Shown here in pieces: positions 1 through 10,735 of a stretch of DNA of 64,000 bases. The DNA comes from Talpa occidentalis (taxonomy: Eukaryota; Chordata; Mammalia; Eulipotyphla; Talpidae), in assembly GCF_014898055.3 (NCBI RefSeq), contig NW_023602073.1, positions 22,739,784 to 22,803,783 on the forward strand. The letters run 5' to 3'. Numbering within the stretch: the stretch's first letter is position 1; every line of letters begins with the position of its first letter. Under the pieces are notes generated by a model. It saw nothing but the letters and a program-made list of their open reading frames with translations, had not been told where the DNA came from and ran no database searches. Made by a program: the position numbers and the translations under genes.

Positions 1-1494
1 GCCTATAGACAGGAGAGAGAAGCCATGGGTTTTAGCCAAAGCAGATAAACCATGTGAGGCACTAACACTTTCAGACATTTAGGGTTTCATTCAAGGGACC
101 CGAAATCCATGAAGAATAAATGGATGATATCATCGATGGCATTAGGACACCAGGGTAAATGTCTGAGTGAAGCTAGGAAGCCTGCCTCGAATATTAGCTC
201 TGCATAAATTTGAGATCTTAGAAAGCTTTCAATGGGACACAGAAGAAGCAGTGACAGTGTTATAAGACAGCGTGGCAGGCTTTAAGAAATAATCCTGGAG
301 CAGGACAGGTCCTTCTAATTATTTCCCCACACTCAGAAGTCCTAAACCAAGATGATGAAAATCGAATAGATAAAACACAATTCTGAGAGTTCAATAGTTA
401 AAGGAGAAAGTAGGAAAATATTTAGAGACTCACCAGCAAAAGGCCAATTTTCCTGAAAATAGTGCTAAGTTTTAACAGCGTAATAGAAAAATGGGAGACG
501 GATCGAAATAGGCAGGACTTGGAAAAGTAAATACAAATAAATGACTCCAGAATTTTTCTTTTCACTAGGGAAGATTTCAGACCTATCCTAACACAGAAGG
601 GGGGATTAACTTTCCTGCCCTTTAGTTCCCCAGCTCCAACCCTTATCAACTCATACCCAGTCTCATTGGTCTACTTTCCCTGGAAATGCCATTTTCCACC
701 TATTAGATGGACAGATTGTAAAATATTGACATATTTTGTGGGGGAAAGCATTAAATCAGTTACCATTGCTACAGAGAGAATTTTTTTCTCATCTCCCAAA
801 TCTATGAACACTTTAACCCAGGACTTTTTATGCAGCTCTCCTTGAATATGCACCATGACATGTCTACAGAGTGATTCATTGTTATGGCCAATGATGGGAA
901 ATAAATGTTCAGACTTTGTAGTGATGGAAGAAAGGAGAAATCAATGCCGATACGGAGTGAAAATGGAAGGAGTGGCGAGTGAGTGCTCATTTGTACAAAA
1001 CGAGGGGAAAACTGAAAAGTGTTCTCAGTGTGTGGCTGGGGGCCTCTCCAGAAGGAAACTGGGTACTAGTGGGTAAGGATGCAAGGAGAGAGAGCCTGTT
1101 TTCCTCCACATGTGCTTTTGAATTATGTGTCATTTGCAAGCATAACTATTCAAACACAAAATTAAGTTAAAAATTAACAAACAAGGCCCGGCCTCCACCG
1201 CCTTGTCCACCTAACTAAGCAAAGCTCTCTCTTGTCTCCTGTCAGCCAACAAATAGCTGGAGGATGACTTCTCCTTGGAAATTTAGGAAAAGTGACTCAT
1301 TTAAAAACTCATCATCTTTCAAATTAAAAAGAAACTAGTCCGTGACCACCCCAGAGCTGGGTTTGTCGTTGTAAAGGATAAATATTCTGTGGGGAAAATC
1401 TCCTTGTACTAAGAAAACCAATAAAAATGAGAGACTATTGACACATGTCCTGAGAAGTAACTATGATATGGAATGTACCATATGCCAGCTGTCG
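1..1494. other. Unclassified unique sequence
   Basis: No gene, RNA gene or clear repeat is visible. The open frames here are under 80 codons and resemble no known protein. The base composition is AT-leaning and ordinary for intergenic or intronic mammalian DNA. Confidence 0.5.
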
Positions 1495-1806
1495 CACATT
1501 TGCACACACATGCACAATTGCACATGAATGTACACACCCCATCCACACAGGCATTTGCATACTCCAGCCACATGCATTCACTGTGTACTCATACACACTG
1601 CCTTGACGGTGCATAGCCATGCACACACATTCACACAGGTGTTCACACTGTCACGCACAGTCACACACTCTCATGTCTGCATTCATGCACAAAGCACATG
1701 CTCACGTTCACACCCCACATATTCACACACACGCATATTCACACACATATGCATTTGCACACACACTCATCCACACATGCACATACACGCATTCACATGC
1801 ATCCAC
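1495..1806. repeat. CA-rich imperfect simple repeat
   Basis: About 310 bp is dominated by degenerate ACAC/CACATGCA motifs (for example cacacatgcacacattcac). It is low-complexity DNA. The histidine/threonine-rich frames read through it are a by-product of CA repeats, not a gene. Confidence 0.85.
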
Positions 1807-1849
1807 GCTCCTATCTCGGCCACTTGGTTCCCTTCCCAAGTAGAATGAA

Positions 1850-3240
1850 ATAACACACGAGTCCTGTGCAGGCCAACCTGGCTCAGCCTTGCAGTTCAGC
1901 CCCGCAGCTGAGGCTTGGCACTTGAGAGAAGGCTCTGTTTGATCAAACACCATGTGTTCTGAGCTACATTTTATTTTACAGCTTTCCAAAGAGCTGTCCA
2001 AAACGCTCCCCACCCCCTTTCCACAGAGGAACCCAGCCATCTCAGCATGCGTTTCCCGTCTGAAAGGCATGTGCTGGGTGCCAACGGGGGGACTCCTTGG
2101 GGAGATGCTGGAGGTGTCTGCCTCCCTCCACCGGGGGATTGCTGACCACTTCCCTCCTGGCGCTGGCCGGGCACCAGCCTTGAGCTGCCTCTGCAAGTGG
2201 GTGGTTGGCTTTATGCCGTTTAATATGGACTTCAAACCTACATTTGTACCTTTTCCTTACACTATAGGAATTGACACACTTTAGTGGTGGAAACTTTCAT
2301 GCAGCAAACACAGCTGGTTCCTCTCCATGACACAGGGACCCACTTACTGTGATGCAGGCATCAGTGAGGCGAAAGGACACCTGCTGGTTTCAGCGCTAAT
2401 TCATCAACACGTTTTTCACAGACCCCTTTCCATGGACCTGGGTGCTGGGAAGGCGGGGATTGCAACAACAGATAAGAACAGTAGGGTCCAGTTGTTCTGA
2501 AGTCAGTAAGCTGCTGTGCAAGATTTATATTTCATGTTAAATGTTCCATCCAGCCTTAGAGCGGCTGCTTCCCATGCCCCTGCCCCGCGTCCTCCTTTCA
2601 GGGTCCTTAGTGTTGGCAGCTGACAACCCTCAGCTGAGCCCCCTTGGGGTGCTGGTAGAGATGAATGGTCAGGGTTGAGGGGGAGGACCTGAGGCCTAAC
2701 AGGAGCTGGGCCCCTACAGTGATCGGGACTGGAACCTGGATGGAGTCAGGAGGGCAACCTGCCTGCAGGATCCTGCTAAGTGCCAAGTTCTGTATTTATG
2801 TGTGCACATGTGTGTATGTGTGTGCATGTGCGTGTTGGGGTGGTGATGGTGTGCATGTCTCTTGGCTCTCCAAAGCCCCCAAAACTTTTAGAATAAAGGT
2901 GGGGGTTCATTCTTCTAGCCTCCCAACCCCCATCACCAGTCACTGCAGAGTGGGAGAGTAACTAACACTGTTCAGGGCTCACATGTGCCTGGTGTAGAGA
3001 CCCACAGAGGTGCATGAGCCCGAGTCCTGTCTGGGGAGCACGTTACAGTTAGGGCTCCTTAATGATGTCGGTGACGGGGACACATGCTGAGAAGTGTGCC
3101 CTTAGGCAGTCGCCGTGCATGGCGGGGCTGGGCAGGGCAGGGGGACGCCCACTGCACACCTTGGGGCAGGGCATGACCTGTTGGTACCACTGTCACTGTA
3201 GAGCACTGCAGAATCATCCAGAGTGATCAACCTGGCTGTG
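1850..3240. other. Unclassified, moderately GC-rich sequence
   Basis: No recognised gene or transposon. A 170-codon open frame on the minus strand (1723-2235) runs into the CA repeat and has no known domain, so I treat it as chance. A short TG-rich tract lies at about 2798-2835. Confidence 0.45.
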
Positions 3241-3242
3241 CT

Positions 3243-3856
3243 TTTTAGATTTTAATTAGTTAATTTACTTATTTTCATATATCAATGTTAATTTTTGGAT
3301 AGCATTTGATTTCACCCTTTAGGAGTTTTCCCATTGTTCTCCCACTGCCACAGCACCGTGACCCATCACCGTGGTCCCTCGTGCTCTTCCTTCCCCTGTT
3401 TGGACCCGTCTCCTGCCCTGTCCCCTGCTGGATGCCTCAGATCTATGGTCTCCCTACAAGTTTTCCTGACCCTTTGTTTCATTTCTCTATATTACCCATA
3501 TAAATGAAACCATCCAATAGTTATCTTTTTTCTTCAGACTTATTTCACATGGCATAATCCCTTCCAGCTCCATCCATGTTGCTGCAAATGTCATCAGTTT
3601 ATCTTGTTTGCTCACCGAGTAGTATTCCATTGTGTAGATAGACCACATCTTCTTGGTCCCCTCATCTGTTTTGGGGCATTTAGATTGTTTCCATATCTTG
3701 GCTATTGGAAATAGTCCCCCCGCTGTGGAAAGCTGTGTGAAGTTTCCTCAAAACTATAAACATGCATCTACCATATGACCCAGTGGTTCTCCTCCTAGGA
3801 ATCTACCCAAAAGACACAAAAAACATTAAATAGAAAGGAAACCTGCTCCCCTATCC
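3243..3856 (-). mobile_element. L1 3' end with inverted 5' segment (twin-primed)
   Basis: From 3243 to about 3716 the sequence is the reverse complement of an L1 3' UTR and the end of ORF2; the 'tccatccatgttgctgcaaa' block is diagnostic. From about 3720 to 3856 it switches to L1 sense orientation ('accatatgacccagtggttc', then 'aatctacccaaaagacac'), and this piece is the ORF2 sequence lying just upstream of the first segment. That arrangement is the usual product of twin priming. The copy is 5'-truncated, mutated and non-coding. I could not see a clear target-site duplication. Confidence 0.8.
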
Positions 3857-4600
3857 TTACTGACTATGCTTTGTTTATTCCCTAGAATGTGAGGCAGGGC
3901 AGCCCTGAGAAGGCAGGTGACTGGTCCCAGACTGGTAATTGGCTCAGGGGAGGGTTCCAGGCAGGGGTGATTGGGAATCGTTGCTGTAATTCTGATCAGA
4001 TACGTAGGTCCTGCTCCAGGTTATAGGTGCTCTGGGTGGAAGCAGAGGGTCACCTGCCCTTTGGGGTAGAGGCTTTAGCAACCAGTCCAGGTGCCCTGTG
4101 CATCCTCTCCGTCTGTGACAGTGACAGGGACATATCACCAGGTCCCACAGGCCAGTACTGGCGGCCCTGACATGGATGTGAGCAAGTGAGATATTGCCAA
4201 TGGGTGAGCCTCTGAGATGTGGGGGTTGTTTGTAACCCCAACAGAAATGTAGTTGCTTCTGACCAATTCAGGGACCATTGGGACTTTTAGCCTTAGAATA
4301 TTTGGACCCTTGAATTGGAGGCTTAGAGGGAAGCATGTCAAACAGCTCCAGCTGGTAATTATTCCCTTGGCGTACAGTTACTTGTTGTCAAGATGTGAGG
4401 GGGGATTTATAGCGAGGGCGCCCACATCCCCACACAGCCAGGGGCAAGCTGAGGTGAGGGGTGGTAGTGGGTATGGGGAGGTATTCACAGGTGGGCAGAC
4501 TCTCGTCCTACTGTGCAACAAGGAGGTACACATTTCTGGAATGACTTCTATGGCGTAAAATTAGGTTCAGAGGGTTTCACTGGCCATTTCTTCCAAGCAC
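3857..4600. other. Unclassified sequence
   Basis: About 740 bp without a recognised gene or repeat. The 101-codon frame at 4253-4558 has no known domain. Confidence 0.45.
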
Positions 4601-5090
4601 TTAAAGATGAAACAACAGTGCTGTACAAACTTTTCTAGAACATAAGAAAAAGAGAACACTTTCCCTTTTTATGAGGCTACTCTATCCCTATATCAAAATC
4701 TGAAAAGATCGTGACAAGACAGGAAAATTCCAGGATGCTTAATTCCCTAACCAAATATTAGCCAACAAAATCCAGCAGTGCCTACCCAGGACAGCACATC
4801 ATGTTGGAGTGTGGCTGATTCCAGGAACTCAGAGCTTGGTGTTTTGAGACTCAATCAATGTAATTCATCAGGTTACCAAAAAAAAGGGAGACTTGTAGGA
4901 TCATCTTGATAGATGAAGAAAAGAAATCCTGGGCCAAATTCACCTCTCCTTCCTGACAAATACTCCCAGCAAACAAGGGATAGCAAGGAGCTCCCCTAAT
5001 TGAATATTTAAAAATCCCACAGCAGCTAATATCTGGCCCAACAGTGCCAGTCTGAGAAGCAAGGGGAAAGCTGATGTCAGACACACGTAT
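4600..5090 (+). mobile_element. Old L1 fragment, ORF2 reverse-transcriptase region
   Basis: The series 'ccaaatattagccaacaaaa', 'tccagcagtgcctacccag' and 'aggatcatcttgatagatga' follows the order of the L1 ORF2 reverse-transcriptase region (the stretch giving Asn-Lys-Ile-Leu-Ala-Asn-Arg-Ile-Gln and later Ile-Ile-Ser-Ile-Asp-Ala-Glu-Lys). Stops and frameshifts are frequent, so it cannot encode protein. It is older than the L1 copies whose target-site duplications are still readable. Confidence 0.6.
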
Positions 5091-5394
5091 AGGTCAGCTT
5101 CGTACATCTCCTGACACTTTCTCTACACAAGGACCCCAAAGGCTGAGTGTTTTCTCACCTCAGTGGCGATTGAAACACTGAAATGTTGAAACCTGAGGAA
5201 ACAAAACCAGATGGGCCAAAAAAATCAGAGATCTGCTCAGCCTCCTTCATATCTGCGCGTCTGCGGTAGTGGCTCAAGAAGCGTTCAAGGAGCTCTGTAC
5301 TAGGAGTCTGGTCTTTGAGACTCCTCGATGCTTGCTCTTGGGCTCCCTTGAATGTTGAAGATGAAGGTACATTTCTTCTGGACCACTGGTTCTC

Positions 5395-5590
5395 AACCTT
5401 GAGAGATAGCCAGACAGTTTTTTTTTTTTGAAGGAAAAAATTCCAGGGAAGGGGAGAAAACCTAGTGAAGCAGTCAGTTGTTTGGTGGTGGAAGGAAACT
5501 GGACATTTGGTGGCGATTGTAATGTAGCCTATACTGATGTCAGAATATCAAGTTGTATGCCTGAAACTAAGCCAATAAAAGGAAACAAAC
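5395..5590 (+). mobile_element. Old L1 3' end, copy 1
   Basis: It ends in 'atgcctgaaactaagccaat' followed by AATAAAAGG and an A-rich stretch. This matches the 3' end of mid-age mammalian L1 (consensus 'acctgaaactaatataa... caataaaa'). It is followed directly by a second, similar 3' end. Confidence 0.6.
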
Positions 5591-5599
5591 CAAAAACAA

Positions 5600-5825
5600 A
5601 TTCTTAGATTATGAGAATAAAATGGTGGTATCCAGAGGGGGCGGGAGTAGGGTGGGAAAATCCAGTGAAGGGGATCAGTTGTATGGGGGGTGATGGAAAC
5701 TAGGCTTTATGTTGGGCTCATACTGTGACACATACAGATGTTGAACACTCATGTCCTACACCTGAAACCTACATTGCGCTATAAACCAATGTTAACCCCA
5801 ATAAAAATTTTTTAAAAAACAGAAA
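5600..5825 (+). mobile_element. Old L1 3' end, copy 2
   Basis: It contains 'gatggaaactaggctttat', then 'ctacacctgaaacctacat', and ends 'ccccaataaaaattttttaa'. This is the same L1 3'-end pattern as the adjacent upstream copy, in the same orientation. The two are either separate insertions or a local duplication. Confidence 0.65.
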
Positions 5826-6282
5826 AAAATTTTCACAGAATCCCTCAGTTTAAACAAATTCCCTTTGTTGTACTACTTAAATATGTCACATCATAAAGTT
5901 ATATATAAACACCCTTTACTAATCCATGCTATAATTATATTACAGAATTCTATAAATATAAATTTATAATGATTTATATATCAATCATATACATAATTCT
6001 ATACCAGATCACCGTTTTCAATGTGAATACAGTGTTGACAATTAAGATTTACATTTCCCCTGGTTTTAATTTAGTATGACTAGGCTATCTTCTAGAAAAT
6101 GAGTCTCTTCTCCCATCATGTCTCTCCATTCATATCACCAGAGGTTTTCCTATATCACTCTGTTGTGTTGCCAAGCCTTTTCTTGGTTCAAAGCACCATC
6201 TATAAAGATCAGCCACAACCCACACTGCCAGCTGCTCATCTCACATCCTGCAGCCTATCTGACAGAGAGAGGGTTTGGTGAG
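5826..6282. other. AT-rich unclassified sequence
   Basis: AT-rich tract with short direct repeats such as 'tataaatataaatttataat'. No gene or recognised transposon. Confidence 0.45.
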
Positions 6283-6664
6283 AATTTTTTTGGGTGAAAA
6301 ATTTATTTTTAGAATCAGTCAGCTGGACTCAGAAGATCCCAGTTCTGTTGGCAACATGCAAAACATCATGGTGAAGAGCTCGTCTAACCCGTAACATCTC
6401 TCCATTGACTCTGATCAGCTGTTGACCTTGGCCAAGTCAATGTCATGGAGCTTCTCCACGACTGTTTGCTCTGGTGCTGCTTGGCCTTGACGTCCACTGT
6501 GAACACAGGGGTTTGCTGTCTCCTCTCTTCTTCATGGCTGACTTGGGGCTGGGGCACTCAGTGATGGCATAGAGTCAAGCTCGTGTCTCCTGGGTGTGCT
6601 CTTCCCAGGGTACTTGGGCTGGCTTTGTCTTGGGCCATCAAAAGGTAGATGATCTTTTTTGTGG
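6283..6664 (-). pseudogene. RPL23A: Processed pseudogene of ribosomal protein L23a, 5'-truncated and broken
   Basis: RPL23A encodes a protein of the large cytosolic ribosomal subunit. Read on the minus strand, 6622-6561 gives a version of the Arg-Gln-Pro-Lys-Tyr-Pro-Arg-Lys-Ser-Ala-Pro-Arg-Arg-Asn-Lys-Leu-Asp block, and about 6505-6430 gives Val-Asp-Val-Lys-Ala-Lys-Gln-His-Gln followed by a form of Asp-Ile-Asp-Val-Ala-Lys-Val-Asn. The end reads Val-Ala-Asn-Arg-Thr-Gly-Ile-Phe-stop, with the stop at 6331-6329. After the stop comes 'gtccagctgactgattcta', close to the RPL23A 3' UTR, then a short A run (T run at 6283-6290 on the plus strand). Introns are absent, the first third is missing or compressed, and several deletions shift the frame, so it is a retrocopy and not functional. 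No clear target-site duplication was found. Confidence 0.85.
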
Positions 6665-6704
6665 ATTATTTATGATTTACCTAAATTATTTATGATTTAC
6701 CTAA
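6665..6704. repeat. Perfect 20-bp tandem duplication
   Basis: The unit attatttatgatttacctaa occurs twice head to tail with no mismatch, immediately beyond the 5' end of the RPL23A retrocopy. Confidence 0.95.
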
Positions 6705-7059
6705 TTTGCATGTTAATGTTACATAAAGGTGTTTTCTTGTTCTATGAGGAAAATGAATATTATCCAAAAAAATTTTATTGAAAACCTACTAGAGACCCCG
6801 AAGTAGACCAGATACAGTTATTAACTCAAAGTTTTATGGCGCTAAAATTGGGGGGTCCACTTTATTTCAAGACCTGGAATTCAAGACTTGTATCATGTTT
6901 GAGTGATACCATGGAAATCTTAGGATAAATTCTTGGCCAATGCAAATGGCAGGCAGTTTGCCTGACCTTCCACTCTCCTGAGTTTCTGATGAAAGCTGTG
7001 CCAGCAGAGGAGAGTGGCCAAGAAAACAAGGTTTCTGGAGTTTGAGAAGAACCATTTTG

Positions 7060-7320
7060 AATACAGCCTCTGAAATGAATAAATATTTACTGAGAGTTTT
7101 CTGTGTGCCAAGAATTCTGCTACAGTGGGTAGGACAGACAAGTTTCCTGCCCTCAGTTAACTTCCTGCCTAGCCGGGCAGGTAGTGTAATGCAGGTGTGG
7201 GAGATACACCTGAGCATTGGGGTACCACGTAGTGGGAACCTATATTAAACTGGAAAACAGGAAAAGCATCTTAGAAGGAATTGAATTTGAGCTGAGACCT
7301 TCAGAATGAGAAGGCATTAG
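7060..7320 (-). mobile_element. L2 LINE 3' fragment
   Basis: 'aaatgaataaatatttactg', 'ttctgtgtgccaagaattct' and later 'tgagctgagaccttcagaat' match, in order, the reverse complement of the mammalian L2 3' end. It is an old, inactive fossil. Confidence 0.7.
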
Positions 7321-7464
7321 ATAAGCTAAGAACATTGGAGGCCAATTCTAGGCAATATGTAGAGTATGGGTTTAGGTATGTTATTGGAAACTTCTGAGGA
7401 ATAAAAAAGTGAGGATGTCCATGGAAATATGTCACTGAGACATTTACAAGCTCTGCCTTTCAGA

Positions 7465-7557
7465 TTTTTCTTTTCTTTTCTTTTCTTTTCTTTTCTTTTC
7501 TTTTCTTTTCTTTTCTTTTCTTTTCTTTCTTCTTCTTCTTCTTCTTTTTTTTTTTTT
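7465..7557. repeat. (TTTTC)n / (TTC)n / poly-T microsatellite
   Basis: About twelve TTTTC units pass into several TTC units and then a T run. On the minus strand it is a polypurine (GAAAA)n tract. The lysine/glutamate-rich minus-strand open frame here is only the translated repeat. Confidence 0.95.
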
Positions 7558-8798
7558 GGTTTGGGGTCCATGTTCAAATATTAGATATTGTTTCTATTCA
7601 TTGCTTGAGGTAGATTGACATTCAATTCTACACTATTTTTTCAGCCAGTGCCGGAGGAAGTTACACTTTCCCACCCACCTAGTTTCCACATCATCTCAAA
7701 AGTAATAAAGCAGGCAGACCAGTCTGTATTTGCCAAACCCTCTTACACTCTGAGCTTGTAATATATTGGCCTATTTCTCCTTGCCCCAAAGAAGGAAACT
7801 TTGCTCTCATATTTCTTTATGAGCAAGACATACCCACACACACATATTTCATAGGAGTTTAAAAATGCATAATTTCAAGCTCAAGAATGCTCATTGATGA
7901 TACTTTTTCCCTTTTCCTCACTTAGGTTAATGAGATTCAGATGCCCACAGAGGAGTGTGGAATGGGTGTCTTACTCTGCAAAACATTTCTTAGAGGAGAT
8001 ATATTATGAGTGAGCTATTCAGGAAGACCCCACCTAGTGGCTGGGTGCATCCTCACGCATGACAAGCCACACACCATCTCTTTCCTGGAGTTAGCTCAAG
8101 AGGGTGGGCATTTGCAATGGACTCACTTAAGGCTCCTCTGTATTAAAGGCCTGCAGCTGCCCTGGCTCCAGCAGTCCCAAGCCAGCTCGCTCCCCAGCAT
8201 GAACACACTCATACCCTCTGTGGCTGCCTCTGAGTCTGGGGGCAGAGAGCAAGCTTCAGTTCCCAATCTGGTTCTCTGCAAACCTGCTAAGGCCCTTCTG
8301 ACAAGGGATCGGATACATTTGGACCTCAATTTCTCTTCTGAAAATGAGGTATTTGTCCCAGATGATCACTTAAGTGCCTTCGGGGGACAACCTTCTATAA
8401 ATGAATTTATTGATCAGGCTTAATACCCTTAGATGGGTGGAAATGGAGGCTGGGGGTTGATCAAGTATAGTGTTTGGCGGTGAAACTGGCATGACCACAA
8501 CAGCCCTTGCACCACTGGCTGCTGGCATTTATGCCAGTCAGCTGGTTGGTAATAATAATTAGATTAGCTTTTACTTCAAGGAAAATTGGGGTGGAGGCTA
8601 AGGTTGTGAATTTGTGTGAATTTGGGTGCAGTGACTAACAGAACATCCATGATTGGATTCCCCCAATACCACCTGGAGTTCACCCCAGAGTTCCTGCTTG
8701 AAGACCACCATTCCCAAATGCCTGGAGTGTCTTTATATGGATTTCACACAAGTCTCATTAAGCACAGGAACACGCAATGATGTAAAAGTGTGCATGGG
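7558..8798. other. Mostly unclassified sequence with a possible MIR core
   Basis: The 137-codon frame at 8010-8423 has no recognisable domain. Near 8310-8385 the string 'cctcaatttctcttctgaaa' resembles the MIR core ('cctcagtttcctcatctgtaaaa'), suggesting an old MIR in plus orientation. The rest is unassigned. Confidence 0.4.
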
Positions 8799-9064
8799 GG
8801 CCTCCCTAGTGGCACAAGGGGTTAAGCACAGCTTTATGAAGCTGTTAGCAGCCTCTGCAGCATGAGTTGGATCCCTGACCAGGGAGCTACCCACATGGCG
8901 CAGCAGAGCTCCCCTGTCTCACCTGCTGCTCCCCTCAGCAGTGTATTTCAGTCAGGCTGCCTGTTCTGCTCCCCACTCTGTCTCTGGTGAATCCTCCTCT
9001 CACCCCCTGCACCACTGGCCTCTACCCCAGTTCTCGTATGCATAAAAAAAAAATCTTTTTTAAA
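8799..9064 (+). mobile_element. tRNA-derived SINE, subfamily III
   Basis: The tRNA-like head ('cctccctagtggcacaaggg') is followed by the shared body ('cccctcagcagtgtatttca', 'tctgctccccactctgtct') and the tail 'ctcgtatgcataaaaa'. It is flanked by a near-perfect duplication, aaaagtgtgcatggg at 8784-8798 and aaaagtgtgcacggg at 9065-9079. The subfamily III marks are 'gttaag' in the head, 'gggagctacccacatggc' and 'tgtatgcata' near the tail. Confidence 0.92.
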
Positions 9065-9081
9065 AAAAGTGTGCACGGGGG

Positions 9082-9669
9082 GAGAACAACACTTTTCACA
9101 GGGGATGATGCCCAAAGGCAGCTCTGAATCTGCAAACCCTGGCCAGCCCACATGCCACAGGGGAGGTGGAGCTGGCAGGGATGTGGTGTGACAAGTCAGG
9201 CATTCATCTGTCCTCAGATACACTCAGGCCATTCTCCCGGGGGCTGGGGGCAGGCATGTGGGCAGTGGGGAAGAACTGGCTCTCCTTGGCCTGCTCCCGG
9301 TCTTCTGCCCCAAATATTCCTTTTTCCCTTTCCAGCTTATTTCCCTTTCCCTTTTTTCTCAACTTCGTCCTCTTTTGTTCCAAGGTAATAAACACAGGCA
9401 AACTGGAAAGAAGTCATAAAAAGTGGATGTATTATTTTAATATTGACTGTCACTGAATTAACCAGCATACAAAAGACAGAGAAGCCAGTTGGCAACCTTT
9501 AGTTCAACTGTGTACTTTGTTCCCTTCCCAAGTGGGTGCCCACAGGGTATGTGGGGAGCTTCTCCCTGTCTTGTGGGGCTTGGCCGTGGCAGTGGCACAG
9601 GGGAGGCGCCAAAAGGAGTGCCGGTCCTTTGTATGGGGCAGAAATCCTTCCTGTTGTGTGAGGAACATT
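9082..9669. other. Unclassified sequence
   Basis: No gene or recognised repeat. Several overlapping short frames on both strands have no domain. Confidence 0.4.
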
Positions 9670-9911
9670 TGTCCCTCGTTACACACATGTACCACACACA
9701 CATGTACAGAATACAATAGACACACGTGCACATGGGGACATACCCGCTCAATGCACAACACATACCTAACACACACCACATGCATAATGTACACACCCAC
9801 CTCACACCATCTGCACAACACACACACAGTATGTACGCTCATCTAACACACATCACCCCCCAATACATACACCCCACACAAAACATGTATGCACTTAACA
9901 CACAATACACT

Positions 9912-10459
9912 TTTTTAAAAAAGATTTTTATTTATGTGTCTAAGAACTGGGGTGTAGGGGCCTCCCCTGGTGGTGCAGGTGGTTGAGTGCCACGCTGTGA
10001 AAGTTGTCTGCAGCCTCTGCAGTGCTGGTTCAACTCTGGCCAGCCGGGGAGGGTCCCACATGGTGTGGCAGACCTCTCCTGTCTTGCCCGCTACTCCCCT
10101 CAGCAGTGTATTTCGTCAGTCTACCTATTCTGTTCCCCACTCTGTCTCTGGTGAATCCCCTCACTCGCCCACGAATCTGGCCTGTACCCCAGTTCTTGTA
10201 TAAAATAAATAAATCAATCTTAAAAAAAAAAGAACTGCAGTGTAGGTCAGAGTTGCAGGGGGTAAGAGGATTCGCCAGAGACAGAGTGGGGAGCAGAACA
10301 GGCAGCTCTACTGAAATGCACTGCCAAGGGGAACAGTGGGCGATACAGGAGAGGTTTGCTGAGCCATATGGGTAGCTCACTGGCTGGGGATCGAACTTAA
10401 GCCATCCCAGTGATAGCATGATAGTGCTGAGACTTAACCCTTAAGCCCCAAGGGAGGCC
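9912..10459 (-). mobile_element. tRNA-derived SINE, subfamily II, outer element of a nest
   Basis: Read on the minus strand, the head starts at 10459 ('gggcctcccttggggcttaa') and the tail ends at 9912 in a T run. The target-site duplication is cacaatacact at 9901-9911 and 10460-10470. The element is split at 9958/10230 by a later SINE of opposite orientation, leaving about 47 bp of tail on the left and about 230 bp on the right. Confidence 0.92.
9959..10229 (+). mobile_element. tRNA-derived SINE, subfamily II, inner element of a nest
   Basis: A full-length plus-strand copy from 'ggcctcccctggtggtgcag' to the tail 'ataaataaatcaatct' plus A run. Its duplication is made of outer-SINE sequence: aagaactggggtgtagg at 9942-9958 and aagaactgcagtgtagg at 10230-10246. 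This proves it inserted after the outer element. Confidence 0.95.
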
Positions 10460-10735
10460 CACAATACACTCTTAATACACACCACCCACCCAACACATAC
10501 ACACCTAACATACAACTCACACATCACACACAACATGTATAGGCCTAACACACATACTTAATACACAACACACACCTAACAGATGCATAAACATATACAT
10601 GTGCTCATAGCATGTAATCCTCTCCACACCCAACACACACACCTCGCACATGTGCATACAGCCTTGCATCCAACACACAGCACACACATACGTGCAGTCC
10701 ACACATACACATCACAGAAACACACATTTGTGAGG

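Larger units (their letters stand above)
9670..10735. repeat. CA-rich imperfect array, split by nested SINEs
   Basis: 9670-9911 and 10460-10735 are degenerate CA-rich arrays built of variants such as acacctaacacacatac. They were one array before a SINE inserted at 9911. Overlapping open frames on both strands are artefacts of the simple repeat. Confidence 0.85.

Noticed and set aside
1723..2235. 170-codon minus-strand frame
   Set aside because: Its end is the CA repeat read as codons, the rest has no known family, and no splice context is seen.
7326..7577. Lysine/glutamate-rich 83-codon minus-strand protein
   Set aside because: Translation of the TTTTC/TTC microsatellite.
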